From: Humitalea sp038323655
GTDB lineage: Bacteria > Pseudomonadota > Alphaproteobacteria > Acetobacterales > Acetobacteraceae
DNA: 14,486 nt
Assembly: GCA_038323655.1 (NCBI GenBank)
Contig: JBBQHE010000105.1
Location: 1-14,486, forward strand
Direction: 5' to 3'
Positions within the stretch are counted from its first letter, which is position 1. Each line of letters opens with the position of its first letter. Below the pieces are notes generated by a model. The model worked only from the letters and a program-made list of their open reading frames with translations, had not been told where the DNA came from and did not search any database. A program made the position numbers and the translations under genes. Below, in pieces: positions 13,932 through 14,486 of this stretch.

Positions 13932-14486
13932 TCAGAGCCTGTTCTTGGACCGCCAGCTCTCGTTGCCGGTCCCGACGATGTCGCAGTGATGCGTCAGCCG
14001 GTCGAGCAGGGCCGTCGTCATCTTTGCCTCGCCAAACACGCTCGGCCACTCGCCAAAGGCCAGGTTGGTCGTGATTATCACCGAGGTCTGCTCGTAGAGG
14101 CGGCTGATCAGATGGAACAGGAGTTGACCACTGGACTGGGCAAACGGCAGGTAGCCCAGTTCGTCCAGCCCCACGAAGTCCATCCGGCAGAGATACTCCG
14201 CCATCCGGCCCTGACGGCCTGTGCGCCCCTCTGCCTCCAGCCGGTTCACCAGGTCAACCACATTGAAATAGCGCCCACGCACCCCGCCACGGATGCAGGA
14301 CCGGGCGATGGCGATCGCCAGATGCGTCTTGCAGTCCCGGTGCCGCCGACCAGCACGACATCGCGCTGGTGCACAACGAAGTTCCCGCCCGCCAGGTCGC
14401 GCACCAACGTCTCGTTGATCGGCGTGCCGCCAAAGGCGAAGTCATCGAAATCCTTGGCCAAAGGCAGCTTGGCGATGGTGATCTGG
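13932..14486 (-). pseudogene. istB: istB, IS21-family transposition ATPase, frameshifted in Walker A and cut by window end
   Basis: IstB is the AAA+ helper that regulates target choice by the IstA transposase. Two frames are needed to read it. The N-terminal part, from the window end to about 14331, runs through NETLVRDLAGGNFVVHQRD to VLVGGTGT. The downstream part, to the stop at 13932, contains THLAIAIARS, RYFNVVDLVNRLE, the Walker B segment FVGLDELGYLPF, sensor-like IITTNLAFGEW and the usual C-terminus GNESWRSKNRL. The break is in the Walker A motif: GGGACTGCAAG is seen where GGGACTGGCAAG would give GTGTGKT, so one G (a C on the plus strand near 14331-14333) is missing. The copy would make a truncated protein without ATPase, unless this is a sequencing error. 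The 5' end lies outside the window. Confidence 0.88.

Larger units (their letters stand above)
13828..14486 (-). mobile_element. IS21-family insertion sequence, right end and istB, cut by window end
   Basis: The element holds a leftward istB gene followed by about 100 bp of noncoding end. The proposed terminus begins at 13828 with TGTCAATCGACG, consistent with the TG...CA ends of IS21 elements. The gene order istA-istB then right end means istA and the other terminus lie beyond the window. Its insertion separates the recombinase-like remnant from its 5' part. Target duplication cannot be checked because only one junction is visible; the flank to look for at the far end is CGCCTTCA (13820-13827). 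Confidence 0.75.

Noticed and set aside
13825..14049. Small 74-codon minus-strand frame at the IS end
   Set aside because: It starts inside istB in another frame and translates through the inverted repeat and IS terminus; best explained as noncoding IS end.
1..14486. CRISPR arrays, tRNA or rRNA genes, toxin-antitoxin pairs, riboswitches
   Set aside because: No regularly spaced repeats, cloverleaf-like segments or small paired genes were recognised by eye; a covariance-model search would be needed to exclude small RNAs.

Overview
The window is high-GC DNA from a Gram-negative bacterium. It has an RND efflux pump, a lipoprotein adaptor, two periplasmic Bug-type solute-binding proteins without their own TctAB permease, and polyhydroxybutyrate/ketone-body genes. 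This mix suggests an alphaproteobacterium, most likely Acetobacteraceae/Roseomonas-like. That placement is inferred from gene content and codon bias; no rRNA or tRNA gene is present to confirm it.

The layout is two divergent blocks plus an insertion element. The leftward block (9727 down to 1) reads, in transcription order: patatin-like hydrolase, acetoacetate decarboxylase, 3-hydroxybutyrate dehydrogenase, a 66-bp gap, efflux adaptor lipoprotein, AcrB-type RND pump, Bug solute-binding protein, compact Hsp70 ATPase, and an M23 (LytM) peptidase cut by the window start. The last four genes are joined by three successive 4-bp stop/start overlaps or near-overlaps (ATGA, TTGA, ATGA), so they are almost certainly translationally coupled. 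The rightward block (9813 to 13594) reads: metal-dependent amidohydrolase, a second Bug protein, and a type II NADH dehydrogenase. The two blocks face away from each other across 85 bp that carry a short palindrome and candidate -35 elements on both strands.

From about 13595 the sequence changes character. A leftward remnant resembling the C-terminus of a large serine recombinase is interrupted at 13828 by the end of an IS21-family element. Its istB gene runs leftward off the window end and is frameshifted exactly in the Walker A motif.

The first three leftward genes fit one pathway: hydrolysis of an ester (possibly stored polymer or lipid), oxidation of 3-hydroxybutyrate to acetoacetate, and decarboxylation to acetone and CO2. 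The catalytic residues of both named enzymes are intact. The efflux/Bug/Hsp70/M23 chain is the least expected arrangement here: an envelope transport and wall-remodelling operon with a cytoplasmic ATPase embedded in it. No CRISPR array, tRNA, rRNA or prophage structural gene was seen.
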